From Corallococcus caeni (lineage in GTDB: Bacteria; Myxococcota; Myxococcia; Myxococcales; Myxococcaceae), in NCBI RefSeq assembly GCF_036245865.1, contig NZ_BTTW01000002.1, positions 620,001 to 684,000 on the forward strand: 64,000 bases of DNA, written 5' to 3'. Positions 26,005-34,646 of this stretch are shown here, one piece after another (the stretch's first letter is position 1; the number at the start of each line of letters is the position of its first letter). Position numbers and translations under genes: made by a program. A model generated the notes under the pieces. It was not told the origin of the DNA and did not search any database. It saw only the letters and a list, made by a program, of their open reading frames with translations.

Positions 26005-27365
26005 CGGCGGGCGAAGTCCACGCCCACGCCAGCGCCCACGCTCACGCCGCGCACCAGCGTGTCATCCGGCTGCGGGAAGTACAGCGTGGCGCCGGCGCCC
26101 CAGACGTACATGGCGGGCAGCACGCGCTGCCGGAACTCCGCCGCCACCGAGTAGCGGGGCTTGTCACCCAGGCCCACCACCACCACGCGCGCGATGCCGC
26201 GCGACTCGCCCCCCGGGCTGCTGATGCTCAGGGACAGGTCGCCGTCCGTGCGGCCGAAGGCGGAGTACTCCACGGCGCCGCTGGCCACCACCTCCGCGGA
26301 GTCCGGCCCGTCGCCGCGCGCCACGGACAGCTCCAGGTAGCCGGAGAAGTCCTGGGGCACGCGCTGGTCCGCCTGGGGCTCCTCGGAGAGGCCCACGGCG
26401 GAGAAGCGCGACAGCTCATAGCCCGCGCCGAAGTAGCCGAAGCGGAAGCCGCCGCCCTGCCGGCGCCCCTGCACGGTGACGCTGAGCTGCGTGCCCTTGA
26501 AGTTGCCCTCGAACGCGACGCCCAGCAGGGCGCCCACGTCCTGTGCGCCCTCGTTGAGCCGCGCGCCGCCGGCGACCAGGGCCCACGAGCGCAGCCGCTC
26601 GCCCTTGTACATGGCGAACTCGCCGCCCACCGACGCGAGCGTGGCCTCCGGCGTCACGCCGCCCGCCTCGCCGAAGTCGTGCGCCGCGGAGGCGCGCACC
26701 AGGTAGCGGTCGAAGTTCGCCTCGCTGTCGCTGACGATGCGGCCGATGTCCAGCAGCAACTCGCCGGAGAACACGCGCGCGGCGAGCACGTCGCTGGCCA
26801 AGAGTTGCACGCGCGCGGGCCCCGCGGTGAACGACACCGTGCCGCCCGCCGGGTGGTAGTTCGGGTTGAGCTGGTTGTCGTAGCGGTTCACCAGGTAGCC
26901 GCGCCCCAGCGACTCCTCCAGGAACGGCTGCACGCGCAGACCGAAGCGGCCGGACTCGTCGCCAATGCGCAGCAGGCGCACCACCTGGCCGTAGTCGCTG
27001 CGCTCGTCCCAGTCCTCGCGCCGCAGCCACGCGCCGTAGTCCTGGTCCTTCTGCTTCGGGTCGTTGTCCAGCAGCCGGAAGCGCAGCGGCGCACCCAGCA
27101 TGAACGCGAAGTCCTCGCCGCCATCCACGCCCAGTGACGGGTACGCGTACCCGAAGAGGTCCTGCTCCCCACCGCGCGTCCCCGACGGGAAGCTCAGCGG
27201 CCCCACCTCCAGCAACGCCCGGAAGCCGATGCCCTCCGAGCTGCCCGGACTCCCCGAGGACTCCGGCGCGGACGCCTCCTCCCGCGGATCATTGGGGACC
27301 TCCTCGATGGTGGAGGACTGGGAGTGAAGCAGTGCGATCAGGGCCACGAAGGGAGCACCAGTCAT
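26001..27365 (-). CDS. Predicted outer-membrane beta-barrel protein
   Basis: 454 residues. The N-terminus MTGAPFVALIALLHSQSS is a short signal peptide, followed by an acidic Ser/Pro-rich linker. The rest consists of repeated amphipathic beta strands with Gly/aromatic alternation (FAFMLGAPLRFRLLDND, RFGLRVQPFLEESLG, FRFGYFGAGYELSRFSAVG, SVGAGVGVDFARR), compatible with a barrel of 16 or more strands. No family is recognised and no enzyme residues are visible. It converges on the phospholipase D gene with overlapping stop codons. Confidence 0.72.
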   Translation of the reverse strand: MTGAPFVALIALLHSQSSTIEEVPNDPREEASAPESSGSPGSSEGIGFRALLEVGPLSFPSGTRGGEQDLFGYAYPSLGVDGGEDFAFMLGAPLRFRLLDNDPKQKDQDYGAWLRREDWDERSDYGQVVRLLRIGDESGRFGLRVQPFLEESLGRGYLVNRYDNQLNPNYHPAGGTVSFTAGPARVQLLASDVLAARVFSGELLLDIGRIVSDSEANFDRYLVRASAAHDFGEAGGVTPEATLASVGGEFAMYKGERLRSWALVAGGARLNEGAQDVGALLGVAFEGNFKGTQLSVTVQGRRQGGGFRFGYFGAGYELSRFSAVGLSEEPQADQRVPQDFSGYLELSVARGDGPDSAEVVASGAVEYSAFGRTDGDLSLSISSPGGESRGIARVVVVGLGDKPRYSVAAEFRQRVLPAMYVWGAGATLYFPQPDDTLVRGVSVGAGVGVDFARR

Positions 27366-27407
27366 TGGTGCTCACTCTAGTTGGCGGGGCGCGGGGTGGA
27401 CAGACGA

Positions 27408-27445
27408 ATACCCGGCGCGGCCCGCGTGCGGGCTTTACCGGGTAT
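27408..27445 (-). terminator. Hairpin after the low-complexity lipoprotein gene
   Basis: An outer stem ATACCCGG/CCGGGTAT encloses a second stem GCCCGC/GCGGGC. It lies 23 nt beyond the lipoprotein stop on the minus strand, followed there by TATTCGTCTGT. Confidence 0.6.
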
Positions 27446-27468
27446 CCGCCCTCACGTGGGGCGCGAGG

Positions 27469-28059
27469 CTAATTGGTGGGGTCGGGCGTGGCGCCGGACT
27501 CGACCTTGGAGCTGTCGGTGCTGGAGTCGTCGGTGTCGCTGTTGAGGGCACCGGACTCGGTCTCGCCGCTCACGTCCTTCACGTCGCTCTTGCCGTCGGT
27601 GCTGGTGGATCCGGAGCCGCCGGTGCCGCCCTCGGTGCCCAGGTTGCCCTTCTCATTGGGGTCGCGGTTCTGGTTCACCGCGCCGGAGGGAGCCTGGGTG
27701 TCACCCAGGTCGGTGGGCGTGTTCTGCTGCACGTCCCACTTCTGGCCGTCCTGGGTCTTCACGGTCTCGTCGGCGGCGCCGGAGCCGCCGGTGGCCTCGC
27801 CTTCGTAGACGGTGGGCGCGTCCATGCGGTCGCGCTTCTCCAGGTCGCTGACGTTGCCCGTCTCACCGGGCAGCTCCTGGGAGGCGGAGTCCGAGGACGA
27901 GGAGTCCATGCTCCCGCTGCTGGTGTCCTGGGTGCTGCCCGCGCTGCCCGAGCCGCCGATGGCGCCTGCCTCCGGAGACGAGGCCTCACGCGCGCTGGAG
28001 GAGTGGCTGCAACCGTACAGCGACAGGGCGGCGATCGCCGCGAACAGAGGGAGCTTCAT
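27469..28059 (-). CDS. Low-complexity Ser/Gly/Asp-rich lipoprotein
   Basis: 196 residues, with GGAGAT before the ATG at 28059. The lipoprotein signal MKLPLFAAIAALSLYGCSHS has its lipobox Cys at residue 17. Everything after it is low complexity: runs of Ser, Gly, Asp, Glu and Thr (GGSGSAGSTQDTSSGSMDSS, SSDSASQELPGETG) without hydrophobic core segments, hence probably disordered and strongly acidic. This resembles a surface-displayed tether. It is divergent from the blaI-like gene, but its start is about 200 bp from those operators. Confidence 0.78.
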   Translation of the reverse strand: MKLPLFAAIAALSLYGCSHSSSAREASSPEAGAIGGSGSAGSTQDTSSGSMDSSSSDSASQELPGETGNVSDLEKRDRMDAPTVYEGEATGGSGAADETVKTQDGQKWDVQQNTPTDLGDTQAPSGAVNQNRDPNEKGNLGTEGGTGGSGSTSTDGKSDVKDVSGETESGALNSDTDDSSTDSSKVESGATPDPTN

Positions 28060-28258
28060 GGGAAATCTCCGTGTGTGTCGGGTTTGAAGTCGGCTTGAGG
28101 AAATCTGGTTGTCCTTCCGACAGAGACAAGGACACACACGAGCTCCTCCCAACCGGCACGCCCCTGAGCGGCCGGGAGAGCAGGCCCACGGCACCCTGAC
28201 AGTGCGCGCGGGGCTCCTGCGCTTCCGCACAAGGCCCGTGCGCTTCATCCACTTCGAG

Positions 28259-28311
28259 TTGACTACGCCTGTAGTCAGGCGTACCTTGCTTTCTGACTAC
28301 AGCTGTCGTCA
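28259..28311 (+). promoter_or_regulatory. Promoter with two BlaI-type operators
   Basis: TGACTAC-N4-GTAGTCA (28260-28277, perfect) and TGACTAC-N4-GTCGTCA (28294-28311, one mismatch) match the TACTAC/GTAGTA logic of BlaI/MecI operators. TTGACT (28259-28264), a 17-bp spacer and TACCTT (28282-28287) give a promoter. The first operator covers the -35 and spacer; the second covers the expected transcription start, just before the blaI-like gene. Confidence 0.85.
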
Positions 28312-28326
28312 CGAAGGGCAGGGCGC

Positions 28327-28707
28327 ATGAAGAAGCCGGTGGGAGAGCAGGAGCTGGCGGTGCTGCGGTACGTGGCCGAGCACGGGCCCGCGACCGTGGG
28401 CGAGGTGGCCGAGCGCTTTGGTGAGGCGCAGGGGCTGGCGCGCTCCACCATCCTGACGGTGATGGAGCGCCTGCGGCTCAAGGGGCACCTGACCCGGAGC
28501 AAGGTGGACGGGGTGTTCCAGTACGCCTCGCCGGTGGCGACGCAAGAGCTGCTGCGCGACGTCGTAGGGAACTTCGTGCAGCGCACGCTCAGCGGCTCGC
28601 TGTCGCCGTTCGTCACCTACCTGTCGGAGACGGAGGACGTGTCCGACGAAGAGCTGAAGCAGCTCCAGGACGTCGTGGCGCGCCTGCGCCAGAAGCGGAA
28701 GGAGTGA
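28327..28707 (+). CDS. BlaI/MecI/CopY-family transcriptional repressor
   Basis: 126 residues. The winged-helix domain is typical: EQELAVLRYVAEHGPATVGE, VAERFGEAQGLARSTILTVM and ERLRLKGHLTRSKVDGVFQY. A C-terminal dimerisation segment (FVQRTLSGSLSPFVTYLSET, VSDEELKQLQDVVARLRQ) follows. BlaI relatives are inactivated when a partner M56 protease cleaves them; the usual cleavage site lies in the C-terminal helices. Two matching operators lie upstream, so the gene is autoregulated. It is followed without a gap by the M56 protease gene. Confidence 0.94.
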   Translation: MKKPVGEQELAVLRYVAEHGPATVGEVAERFGEAQGLARSTILTVMERLRLKGHLTRSKVDGVFQYASPVATQELLRDVVGNFVQRTLSGSLSPFVTYLSETEDVSDEELKQLQDVVARLRQKRKE

Positions 28708-28712
28708 GCCCC

Positions 28713-30995
28713 ATGACGCCTCTCGTGACCTCGCCGTGGTGGTCGTCGTGGTCGGAGTCGGTGTGGCGCGCCTCGTGGCAGGGGGCGCTGTGCGCGCTGG
28801 TCGTCTGGGGCGTGGCCCGGGCGCTGCCGCGCCTGCCCGCGGCCCTTCGCGCCGGCCTGTGGTGGCTGGTGGCGCTCAAGTTCGTGCTCACGCTGGGTTG
28901 GCCCAGGCCCATGCCGCTCGCGCTGCTGCCCGTGGAGTCCGCGACGGCGGCGCAATCCCAGACGTCCGGCGCGGGAGGCGCGCAATCCCAGACACCGGCC
29001 GTGATGATCACGATGCGCACGGCGTCCGACGCGCACGGTGGCGCCACGCGCATCCAGGTGTCCCGGCCCGTGCCATCGGAAGGCACGGCCCCGGCTCCCA
29101 CCGCGGTGGCCTCGGAGGCTCCTTCGCACGGGGCGCGGCTCGCGGCGTTCGTCCGGGGCGCCGGCGAGTCGCTGCGCTCGCATCCGTGGACGGTGGGCCT
29201 GGCGTGGGCGCTGCTCGTCCTGTGGGGCGCGGGCGTGGTCTGGAAGGTGCGGGGGCACGTGCAGGCGTATCGCCAGGTGCGCGGCATGCGCGAGCGTGCG
29301 CGGCCCTTCCGTCACCCGGTGCTGGAGGAGGAGGCGGAGTTCCTCGCGAACGAAGCGGGCCTGCGCCGTCCGCCCACGCTGCTGGTGTCGGACGAGGTGG
29401 TGAGCCCGCTGGCCGCGGGGCTCGTGTCGCCGGTCATCGTGCTGCCCGCGAAGGCGGTGCGCGACCTGCCGGAGGACGCGCTGCGCATGGCGCTGGCGCA
29501 CGAGGTGGCGCACCTGCGTCGCGGGGACCTGTGGCTGGGCTGGGTGCCGGCGCTGGCGGAGACGGTCCTCTTCTTCCACCCGCTCGCGCGCCAGGCGGCC
29601 CGTGAGTACGCGCTCGCCCGGGAAGAGGCGTGCGACGCGGAGGCGCTGCGCCTCACCGGCGCGGAGCCCGCGGACTACGGCGAATTGCTCATCGCCTTTG
29701 GCATCACCCGGCCCCCCGGCAGCGCAGCGGCGCTTGGGGCGTCGGCCCACCTTCACGCGCTGCACAGGAGGCTCCGCATGCTGGAACATGTCGACGTCGT
29801 CCCCACCCAACCCCGCCGGTGGCTGAAGGGTGCGCTGTTCGCCCTCGGCGCCGTGGTCCTGATGCCCTTCCAGGTCGTCGCCAAGGCGCCCGCGGAGAAC
29901 GCCGCTCCCGCCGCGAAGGACGCGGCCCCCGCCCCCGTGAAGGTGGGCACCGTCCGGCAGCTGCCCCAGGACGCCGCGCCGGCCGCGAAGCCCACCGTGA
30001 CGGAGCACACCGCGAAGGCGCCGGGAACGCCCGCGGACGCGCCGCCGCTGCCCGCGCTGTCCGCGCTGCCTCCTCCCACGCCGGGGCGGGCCACGGCGCT
30101 CACCACGCACGTCGCCGCGCCCCCCGCGCCCGCCGCTCCTGCCATGGGTGGCAAGCTGGCCCCGGTGCCGCCCGCTCCTCCGGTCCGTGGCGCGCTGGCC
30201 CCGCTGCCGCCCGTGCCTCCCGCGTCCCCGGCCGGTGGTGCGCTGCGCCCGCTGCCGCCCATGGCCCCCATGCTCGCCGCCGCGCCGCGTCCTCCGGCGC
30301 CTCCCGCACCTCCCGCGCCCATGGACATGGAGGACGACGACACCTTCGCGTACATCTCCGACGGCCGCACGATGATGGCCGGCTCCACGGACGACCTCTA
30401 CATGGCGCGCACCTTCAAGCAGAAGGGCAAGGACCTGCTCTTCGTGCGCCGTGACGGCAAGCCCATGCTGATCCGCGACGCCAAGACGCTGGAGCAGGTG
30501 CGCAATCTGATGGAGGACGACCGCAAGCTGGGCGACGCGCAGGGCGCGCTCGGTGAGAAGCAGGCCGCGCTCGGTGAGAAGCAGGCCGCGCTGGGCCAGA
30601 AGCAGGCGGAGCTCGCCTATCCCATGTCGCAGATCGCCGCGAAGCACGCCGCCATCGCCGCCAAGCGCGCGGAGATCGCCATGGAGCGCGCCCGCCTCCA
30701 CTCGCTCGGGGACAGCCCCGAGCGCGACCGCAAGGAGGCGGAGCTCGACAAGCGCGACGAGTCCTTCGACCAGGAGCTGGAGGGCCTGGACAAGGAGCAG
30801 GAGGCGCTCAGCCAGAAGATGGAGGCCCTGGGCGACGAGCAGGAGAAGCTGGGCGAGCAGCAGGGGAAGCTCGGCGAGGAGCAGGGGAAGCTGGGCGAGC
30901 AGCAGGCGGCCCGCGGCCGCGAGAACATGAAGAAGGTCATGGCCGTCATCGACGATGCCATCCGCAAGGGCCTGGCCGAGCCCCTGCCTACCTGA
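28713..30995 (+). CDS. M56-family (BlaR1-like) membrane metalloprotease with coiled-coil tail
   Basis: 760 residues from the ATG at 28713 (AAGGAG upstream); a GTG overlapping the blaI stop is possible. Transmembrane helices lie at about 20-40, 45-65, 155-175 and near 370-390. The zinc site is MALAHEVAHLRRGDL (H263-E264-x2-H267), with a downstream Glu in YALAREEACDAEAL. Instead of a penicillin-binding sensor, residues ~390-545 are Pro/Ala-rich and ~608-750 form a Lys/Glu/Gln coiled coil with direct repeats (GALGEKQAALGEKQAALGQK, KLGEQQGKLGEEQGKLGEQ). It presumably cleaves the coupled repressor, but the signal is not beta-lactam binding by a known domain. Confidence 0.9.
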   Translation: MTPLVTSPWWSSWSESVWRASWQGALCALVVWGVARALPRLPAALRAGLWWLVALKFVLTLGWPRPMPLALLPVESATAAQSQTSGAGGAQSQTPAVMITMRTASDAHGGATRIQVSRPVPSEGTAPAPTAVASEAPSHGARLAAFVRGAGESLRSHPWTVGLAWALLVLWGAGVVWKVRGHVQAYRQVRGMRERARPFRHPVLEEEAEFLANEAGLRRPPTLLVSDEVVSPLAAGLVSPVIVLPAKAVRDLPEDALRMALAHEVAHLRRGDLWLGWVPALAETVLFFHPLARQAAREYALAREEACDAEALRLTGAEPADYGELLIAFGITRPPGSAAALGASAHLHALHRRLRMLEHVDVVPTQPRRWLKGALFALGAVVLMPFQVVAKAPAENAAPAAKDAAPAPVKVGTVRQLPQDAAPAAKPTVTEHTAKAPGTPADAPPLPALSALPPPTPGRATALTTHVAAPPAPAAPAMGGKLAPVPPAPPVRGALAPLPPVPPASPAGGALRPLPPMAPMLAAAPRPPAPPAPPAPMDMEDDDTFAYISDGRTMMAGSTDDLYMARTFKQKGKDLLFVRRDGKPMLIRDAKTLEQVRNLMEDDRKLGDAQGALGEKQAALGEKQAALGQKQAELAYPMSQIAAKHAAIAAKRAEIAMERARLHSLGDSPERDRKEAELDKRDESFDQELEGLDKEQEALSQKMEALGDEQEKLGEQQGKLGEEQGKLGEQQAARGRENMKKVMAVIDDAIRKGLAEPLPT

Positions 30996-31081
30996 GGACG
31001 GAGGGCGCGGCCCCTCGGTGACGGCGCACGCGGGGGTTCCCTATACCGGGACCCGGTGTGAAGCCTGTCTCGGAGGTCGCC

Positions 31082-32797
31082 ATGTCCGCCGCCGTCCCGC
31101 AGTCCACGTCACGCACCACCATCGACATCCTGGTGCGCCGGGTCCGTGAGGGCTCGAGCGCGTGGGTGAAGCTCGCCCTGAAGGAGCGCATCCGGCTCCT
31201 GGAGGACCTGCGCCACGCGTACGTCGCCATCGCGGAGCCCAGCGTACGCGCGGCCTGCGAGGCGAAGGGCATCGACCCCGGCGGTCCACTCGCGGGTGAG
31301 GAGTGGCTCGCCGGGCCCATGGTGGTGGTGCGCAACCTGCGCCTGCTGGCGGACGCGCTGAAGGACATCCAGGCGCACGGCGTGCCCGTCATCCCCAGGA
31401 AGCACCTGCGCACGCTGGAGGACGGCCGGCTCGCCGCACGGCTGTTCCCTCGCGACCGGCTGGAGGGAATGCTGCTGCCCGGCACCACGGGCGAGGTCTA
31501 CTTCCAGCCCGGCGTCACCGCGGACAACCTGCGCGACCACCAGGCGTCCTTCTACAAGAAGCCCCACAAGGGCCGCGTCTGCGCGGTGCTGGGCGGCGGC
31601 AACGTCAACTCCATCCCGCCGCTGGACTGCCTCTACAAGCTCTTCGTCGAGGGCACCGTCTGCGTGCTCAAGATGAACCCCGTCAACGCGTACCTGGGCC
31701 CGTTCCTGGAGCAGGCCTTCGCGCCGCTCGTCGCGCGCGACGCGCTGGCCATCGTGTACGGCGGCGCGGAGGAGGGGGCGCAGCTGGTCCACCACGCCGC
31801 GGTGGACGAGGTGCACATCACCGGCAGCGACAAGACCCACGACGCGCTCGTGTGGGGTCCGCCCGGCCCGGAGTCCGACGAGCGCCGGCGCAAGAACGAA
31901 CCGCTGCTCGCGAAGCATGTCTCCAGCGAGCTGGGCAACATCTCCCCCGTGGTGGTGGTGCCGGGGCCGTACTCGGACGGCGAGCTGCGCTTCCAGGCGG
32001 ACGACATCGCCGGCATGGTGTCCAACAACGCGTCCTTCAACTGCAACGCGGCGAAGCTGCTGGTGCAGCCGAAGGACTGGCTCAAGCGCGGCGCGCTGGT
32101 GGACCGCATCCAGGCCAGCCTGGGGCAGGCGCCCGTGCGCCGCGCGTACTACCCGGGCGCGCAGGAGCGCTGGCACCAGTTCACGGACGCGCGCCCCAAC
32201 CTGCGGCTCGTGGGCAACCCCGGCGAGGGCGACCTGGCCTACGCGCTGATTCCGGACGTGGACCCCGCCAGGACGGACGACCGCGTGTTCCGCCACGAGC
32301 CCTGGTGCACGGTGCTGTCGGAGACGGGCCTGCCGGGCTCCGACGAACCCGTGGCCTTCCTGGAGGCCGCGGTCGCGTTCCTCAACGAGAAGGTGTGGGG
32401 CACCCTCAACGTGATGCTCATCGTCCACCCGAAGACGATGCGGGACCCGAGGGTGCGCGCGGCGGTGGAGAAGGCGGTGCGGGACCTGCGCTACGGGACT
32501 GTCGCCATCAACACCTGGCCCGCCGCGGGCTACGCGCTGGGCAGCCTGCCCTGGGGCGGCCATCCGTCCGCGTCGCCCCGGGACATCCAGAGCGGGCAGG
32601 GCTGGGTGCACAACACGTCCATGCTGGAGTCCATCGAGAAGGCGGTCCTGCGCGCCCCCATCACGTCCCTGTTCCCGCCCCCGTGGGTGCCCGGTCACAA
32701 GGGGATGGCGACGCTGTCCCGCCGGCTGGTGGAATTCGAGCAGTCCCCGTCCTGGTGGAAGCTGCCCGGTGTCGCCCTGGCGGCGCTGCGCCGGTAG
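31082..32797 (+). CDS. Aldehyde dehydrogenase family protein
   Basis: 571 residues, with GGAGGT before the ATG at 31082; long for this family. NAD-binding features are VCAVLGGGNVNSIPPLDCLY, LKMNPVNAYLGP and AVDEVHITGSDKTHDALVWG. The glutamate segment is VSSELGNISPVVVVPGPYS and the presumed nucleophile is Cys in NNASFNCNAAKLLVQP. The motifs depart from classical enzymes (ELGGK replaced by ELGNI, GQxC by SFNC), so it may belong to a branch acting on unusual acyl or aldehyde groups. Substrate unknown. It stands alone between the protease gene and a TPR gene. Confidence 0.85.
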   Translation: MSAAVPQSTSRTTIDILVRRVREGSSAWVKLALKERIRLLEDLRHAYVAIAEPSVRAACEAKGIDPGGPLAGEEWLAGPMVVVRNLRLLADALKDIQAHGVPVIPRKHLRTLEDGRLAARLFPRDRLEGMLLPGTTGEVYFQPGVTADNLRDHQASFYKKPHKGRVCAVLGGGNVNSIPPLDCLYKLFVEGTVCVLKMNPVNAYLGPFLEQAFAPLVARDALAIVYGGAEEGAQLVHHAAVDEVHITGSDKTHDALVWGPPGPESDERRRKNEPLLAKHVSSELGNISPVVVVPGPYSDGELRFQADDIAGMVSNNASFNCNAAKLLVQPKDWLKRGALVDRIQASLGQAPVRRAYYPGAQERWHQFTDARPNLRLVGNPGEGDLAYALIPDVDPARTDDRVFRHEPWCTVLSETGLPGSDEPVAFLEAAVAFLNEKVWGTLNVMLIVHPKTMRDPRVRAAVEKAVRDLRYGTVAINTWPAAGYALGSLPWGGHPSASPRDIQSGQGWVHNTSMLESIEKAVLRAPITSLFPPPWVPGHKGMATLSRRLVEFEQSPSWWKLPGVALAALRR

Positions 32798-32847
32798 GGG
32801 CAGGCGGGGAGGCGGGGTTTCTGGAGGCTCGTGGTAGGTAGGGGGCC

Positions 32848-34020
32848 ATGGCATCCAGGTACGCGCAAGAGGGTGGGCAGTTGCTCCAGCAGGGCCAGCC
32901 CGCGGAGGCGGTGAAGAGCTTCCAGAAGGGCCTCTCCATCGACCCGAAGGACGTGGACTGTCTGATGGGGCTGGTGCGCACCCACCTGAGCACCGGCGCC
33001 GCGAAGGACGCGGAAGGGGCCGTGACGCGGCTGTTGCAGGTGCAGCCGGACAACACGGAGGCGCAGGCCCACCTGGCCATGCTCAAGGCGCAGGCCGGCG
33101 ACGCGGTGGCGCTGGTGACGCTCAAGGCGCTGGCCGCCGCGCCCACCGCCGGCTACTTCGAGCGCTTCAACCTGGGCACGCTGCTGGCCGAGCGCGGCGA
33201 CCTGGAGGGCGCGAAGGCCGCCTTCGAGGCCGCGCAGGTGGTGGCGCCCCACAGCGCCTACCCGCACTTCGAGCTGGGCCGCATCGCGGTGCAGCGCAAG
33301 GACACGGCGGCGGCGGCCGAGCACTTCCAGCAGGCCACGGCGCTGGCGCCCCAGGAGGCCCTGCCGCACCTGATGCTGTCGCGCGCGCACGCGGCGAACG
33401 GCGCCGTCGGGCTGGCCATCGCGGCGGCCACGCGGGCCCTGGAGAACGCCCAGGGCCGCACGCGCGTGGCGGTGTTGCAGGACCTGCTGCGCCTCTACCT
33501 CCAGGCCAACAGCCAGGACGCGGCCCGCCGCACCATCCTGGAGCTGCGCGAGCTGGAGCCCACGCAGGTCCGCTACATCCACCTGCACGGCCTGGCCTGC
33601 ATGCTGGCCGGGGAGCTGGCGGAGGCGAAGGCCCTCTTCGGCGAGGCCCTCCAGCGCGCCCCGAACCAGTGGGACATCCTCCACTCGCTGGCGCAGGCGC
33701 ACGAGGCGCTGGGCGAGCGCGCGGAGGCCCGCAAGCACCTGGAGGCGGCCGTGGCGGCGGCGCCGCAGGAGCCCGGTCCCACCAACGACCTGGTGCGCCT
33801 GCTCATGGGCGACCAGGACCACGCGCGCGCCCGCGTGCTGCTGGAGCGCGTGCTGGAGGCGAACCCCCAGGACGCGCTCACGCACCTGAACCTGGCGCGC
33901 GCCACCCAGCCGTTCGACCGGGCGGAAGCCACCCGGCACGCCCGGCAGGCGCAGTCGCTGGGCGCGGACGTCGCCGTGAAGGACGAAGCGGCGCGGCTCC
34001 TCACCGAACTGAGCGGTTGA
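32848..34020 (+). CDS. Tetratricopeptide-repeat protein
   Basis: 390 residues without signal peptide or membrane helix, built almost entirely of TPR units. Examples are AQEGGQLLQQGQPAEAVKSF, NLGTLLAERGDLEGAKAAFE, ELGRIAVQRKDTAAAAEHFQ and SLAQAHEALGERAEARKHLE; about ten units can be counted. TPR superhelices are protein-protein interaction scaffolds; the partner is not evident from the neighbours. The ATG is 50 bp after the aldehyde dehydrogenase stop, so cotranscription is possible. Confidence 0.88.
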   Translation: MASRYAQEGGQLLQQGQPAEAVKSFQKGLSIDPKDVDCLMGLVRTHLSTGAAKDAEGAVTRLLQVQPDNTEAQAHLAMLKAQAGDAVALVTLKALAAAPTAGYFERFNLGTLLAERGDLEGAKAAFEAAQVVAPHSAYPHFELGRIAVQRKDTAAAAEHFQQATALAPQEALPHLMLSRAHAANGAVGLAIAAATRALENAQGRTRVAVLQDLLRLYLQANSQDAARRTILELRELEPTQVRYIHLHGLACMLAGELAEAKALFGEALQRAPNQWDILHSLAQAHEALGERAEARKHLEAAVAAAPQEPGPTNDLVRLLMGDQDHARARVLLERVLEANPQDALTHLNLARATQPFDRAEATRHARQAQSLGADVAVKDEAARLLTELSG

Positions 34021-34097
34021 CGCACCCCGTCTTCCCCCGCTCCAGGCCCGTGCCTACCTTCAGGCCCGGTCCAATCAGCGGGTAGCGGGGGCGGCGC

Positions 34098-34646
34098 ATG
34101 CGCAAGGCGGAGCAGGCACTCATCGAGCAGCTGGAAGCGCGCTTCCGGGAGGTGACGCGGCTGCTCTACACCACGTCCATTCCCGCGTCGGTGCTGGACG
34201 CGGAGCTGCTGCCGATGATCGCCGAGGACGTCACCTTCACGGACCCCTGGCAGAAGGGCGGCGGCAAGGACACGTACCGCAAGGGCGCGGCGGGCTTCCA
34301 CTGCATGTTCCGCTTCGACTTCGACATCTTCCAGCTCAACGTCCAGCTGGAGCCGGATGGGAAGAGCGGGCGGGCCATCGTGGACGGGGTGATGAACCTC
34401 AAGCAGTTCGCGTGGCTCTACACGTACCCGCTGCGCACGATTCTCGTCTACGACTTCACGCTCCAGCGCGGCGAGGGCGGCGGAGAGGTGCTGCCGCTCA
34501 TCCACGCGCACGAGGAGATGTGGAGCTTCGGCGACATGATCGCCAACGTGCCCGGCGTGGGGATGCTCTACAACCGCTTCCGCGACGCCTTCAGCGTGGG
34601 CTTCCTGGCGGCGTCCGCGGTGTGCGGGCGCCTCAAGCGGGGATGA
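34098..34646 (+). CDS. NTF2-like (SnoaL-type) protein
   Basis: 182 residues, cytoplasmic. The pattern of an N-terminal helix, then LPMIAEDVTFTDPWQKGGGK, DTYRKGAAGFHCMFRFDFDI, a strand-rich core (FAWLYTYPLRTILVYDFTLQ) and AHEEMWSFGDMIANVPGVGM is that of the cone-shaped NTF2/SnoaL-like fold, here with an added C-terminal helix. Such domains serve as small enzymes or ligand binders; none can be singled out. The stop overlaps the converging PRISE-type reductase gene by 14 nt. Confidence 0.72.
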   Translation: MRKAEQALIEQLEARFREVTRLLYTTSIPASVLDAELLPMIAEDVTFTDPWQKGGGKDTYRKGAAGFHCMFRFDFDIFQLNVQLEPDGKSGRAIVDGVMNLKQFAWLYTYPLRTILVYDFTLQRGEGGGEVLPLIHAHEEMWSFGDMIANVPGVGMLYNRFRDAFSVGFLAASAVCGRLKRG

